Shown piece after piece: positions 5,935 to 7,015 of a stretch of 7,015 nucleotides of DNA. The notes below the pieces were generated by a model. The model had not been told where the DNA came from. It saw nothing but the letters and a program-made list of their open reading frames with translations, and ran no database searches. This stretch comes from Candidatus Woesearchaeota archaeon. Lineage in GTDB: Archaea > Nanobdellota > Nanobdellia > Woesearchaeales > UBA10200. Location of the stretch: positions 1 to 7,015 of the forward strand of contig JAGVZX010000084.1 in the NCBI GenBank assembly GCA_018302185.1. The letters are read 5' to 3'. The translations under genes and the position numbers were made by a program. The first letter of the stretch is position 1, and each line of letters starts with the position of its first letter.

Positions 5935-7015
5935 TCAGGAGATTGTGCTGTTTGATTGCGCTGCCTTGCATGCCCCATCTTGGCAGCCATTTGGACATTG
6001 ATAGGAGTTACCATATGGTGGATCACAGGAATATTCATACAGATAATTTCCATAACAAGCATCTGTATCTACACTCCTAGTTGAAAGTTTAGTGCCTTTA
6101 ACATAATAATTTCCATTATCTGAATCTGTGCAATTACCAGGGATGCATAAGCCATTTTGACAGCCAAAACCGCACTTTACTCCTGTACTAATAGCTATAT
6201 TGCCATTACAATAATACTCATTAGATGAGTAGGTTCCATTTGCATTAAGAACACAGGTATCTGTGTAGTTTCCTGAAGCATCTGTTGTCGTTCCCAAAAC
6301 ATCAAAGTTGAATCCGCCGTCTGTATCTGTGCAAGTTAATACTGGCGCAGGTGCTGCCTTGCATGCGCCATTCTCACACCCATTAGGACAATCATATCGT
6401 AACCAAGTACCATTATAATTATTTTCACAGTAATATTCACCAATAGAACGGGTATCTATACAAAAGTCTATTTTTTCAACTGCAGTATTTGCTGCTTTTA
6501 GGCTTCCTTTTACATTATAATTTACACCGCCGTCTGAATCTGTGCAAGTTGGCTGTGAAACATTGCCTGGTCCGACTAAGCATGCGTTTTGTTGGCAGCC
6601 GTATGGGCATGCATACAAAGTTGTTAGTGCCCAATTATTCTGGCCACAAATAGATTCATTAAGCCAAGTGCCATCAACACAGAAATCTTGATTGATGACT
6701 GGACTCATTAGATATTTATTAGTTGCCTTTTCATATATTTCAAGCCTATTAAGGCCACCCACATTATAACTATTGGCAGTATTATTATCACTATCAGAAC
6801 ACTTTTTAGTAACTTCTTGTGTAAGACATTGCGAGTTTAAGCAGCCATTATGACATCCGTAATTAGTTGTTACCAATGATCCCTGTGCGCTGCAAGAATA
6901 TTCTATCAGATGTAGACCTATACAATAATCTGTAAATACAGTAGAATTACCTGAAATCTTTACTGTGCCTACAGAATAATAATCTATCCCGTCTGAATCT
7001 GTGCATACTGATGGA
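5935..7015 (-). CDS. Secreted Cys-rich tandem-repeat protein, 5' end outside window
   Basis: The frame is open through the right edge. A TTG at 6876 is the first possible start inside the window, but the 46 upstream codons continue the same repeat pattern, so the N terminus with any signal peptide is missing. The visible 359 residues are five repeats of roughly 55-75 residues. Each runs: C-(T/S)-D-(S/T)-D, an aromatic/VxG strand, DxC or similar, a third Cys usually in EYxC, then Cx(N/Y/F)GCxxxxC. Six Cys per unit suggest three disulfides and an oxidising, extracellular location. At least nine N-x-S/T sequons suggest glycosylation. The DSDGG loop resembles acidic metal-binding loops, but calcium binding is speculative. 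The chain ends a few residues after the last repeat (AAQSNSTIS) with no C-terminal membrane anchor. I recall such repeats in surface proteins of DPANN archaea. Adhesion or envelope function is a guess. Confidence 0.85.
   Translation of the reverse strand, partial: PSVCTDSDGIDYYSVGTVKISGNSTVFTDYCIGLHLIEYSCSAQGSLVTTNYGCHNGCLNSQCLTQEVTKKCSDSDNNTANSYNVGGLNRLEIYEKATNKYLMSPVINQDFCVDGTWLNESICGQNNWALTTLYACPYGCQQNACLVGPGNVSQPTCTDSDGGVNYNVKGSLKAANTAVEKIDFCIDTRSIGEYYCENNYNGTWLRYDCPNGCENGACKAAPAPVLTCTDTDGGFNFDVLGTTTDASGNYTDTCVLNANGTYSSNEYYCNGNIAISTGVKCGFGCQNGLCIPGNCTDSDNGNYYVKGTKLSTRSVDTDACYGNYLYEYSCDPPYGNSYQCPNGCQDGACKAAQSNSTIS
5968..7005 (-). repeat. Five tandem six-Cys coding repeats (CTDSDGG type)
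   Basis: Units run from first to last Cys at 7005-6826, 6801-6580, 6546-6361, 6333-6145 and 6132-5968. The third and fourth units start with nearly identical DNA: 23 of 24 bases agree between 6527-6550 and 6314-6337, pointing to fairly recent duplication or gene conversion at unit starts. Unit interiors differ much more in length and sequence, so only the Cys frame and the DSD opening are conserved. The array may continue beyond the right edge. Confidence 0.85.

Noticed and set aside
6874..6876. TTG at 6876 as the real start of the Cys-rich protein
   Set aside because: Upstream codons in the same frame encode a further CTDSDG repeat up to the window edge, and no ribosome site is near.
5935..7015. 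CRISPR-like or satellite DNA repeat
   Set aside because: The periodicity is in the protein, with Cys spacing conserved and DNA mostly diverged; there are no uniform repeats and spacers.
1..7015. tRNA genes or other structured RNAs
   Set aside because: No tRNA-like cloverleaf or TTC-A arm was noticed in the short intergenic gaps; a covariance-model scan was not possible.

Overview
The window looks like a piece of an AT-rich archaeal genome, probably from a DPANN-type lineage such as Woesearchaeota or a relative. The lineage call is an inference. It rests on TATA-box-like motifs placed upstream of several genes, on ribosome sites built on GGTG/GAGGTGA, on T-run rather than hairpin terminators, and on a secreted Cys-rich protein made of CTDSDGG-type repeats, which I associate with DPANN surface proteins. 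No rRNA or ribosomal gene is present to fix the taxonomy.

Layout. A 5'-truncated gene of unknown function (bases 1-698, +) converges on a block of five minus-strand genes. In transcription order these are glycerate kinase (5189-4050), hydroxypyruvate/glyoxylate reductase (3985-2978), a class I/II aminotransferase (2888-1671), nickel superoxide dismutase (1555-1034) and its S26-type maturation protease (1031-726). A small DoxX-family membrane protein (5343-5777, +) is read divergently from the glycerate kinase. The window ends inside a minus-strand gene for a Cys-rich tandem-repeat protein (5935 to the right edge). No gene-free stretch exceeds about 160 bases.

Function. The first three minus-strand enzymes make a plausible short pathway: amino acid (serine is the attractive candidate) to hydroxypyruvate, then D-glycerate, then 2-phosphoglycerate, feeding lower glycolysis. 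The kinase is of the GarK/GlxK type best known from bacteria. The last two genes form a complete nickel-SOD module. The SOD has an intact nickel hook (HCDVPCGIYDP) behind a 24-residue propeptide ending in ASA, and the processing peptidase starts 2 bases after the SOD stop. A perfect 14-bp palindrome lies over the predicted SOD transcription start and may be an operator. DoxX proteins have been linked to superoxide dismutase in mycobacteria, so it may belong to the same oxidative-stress neighbourhood, although it is separately transcribed.

The most notable content is the nickel SOD/protease pair in an apparently archaeal context, next to a bacterial-type glycerate pathway. Both look like candidates for lateral acquisition.
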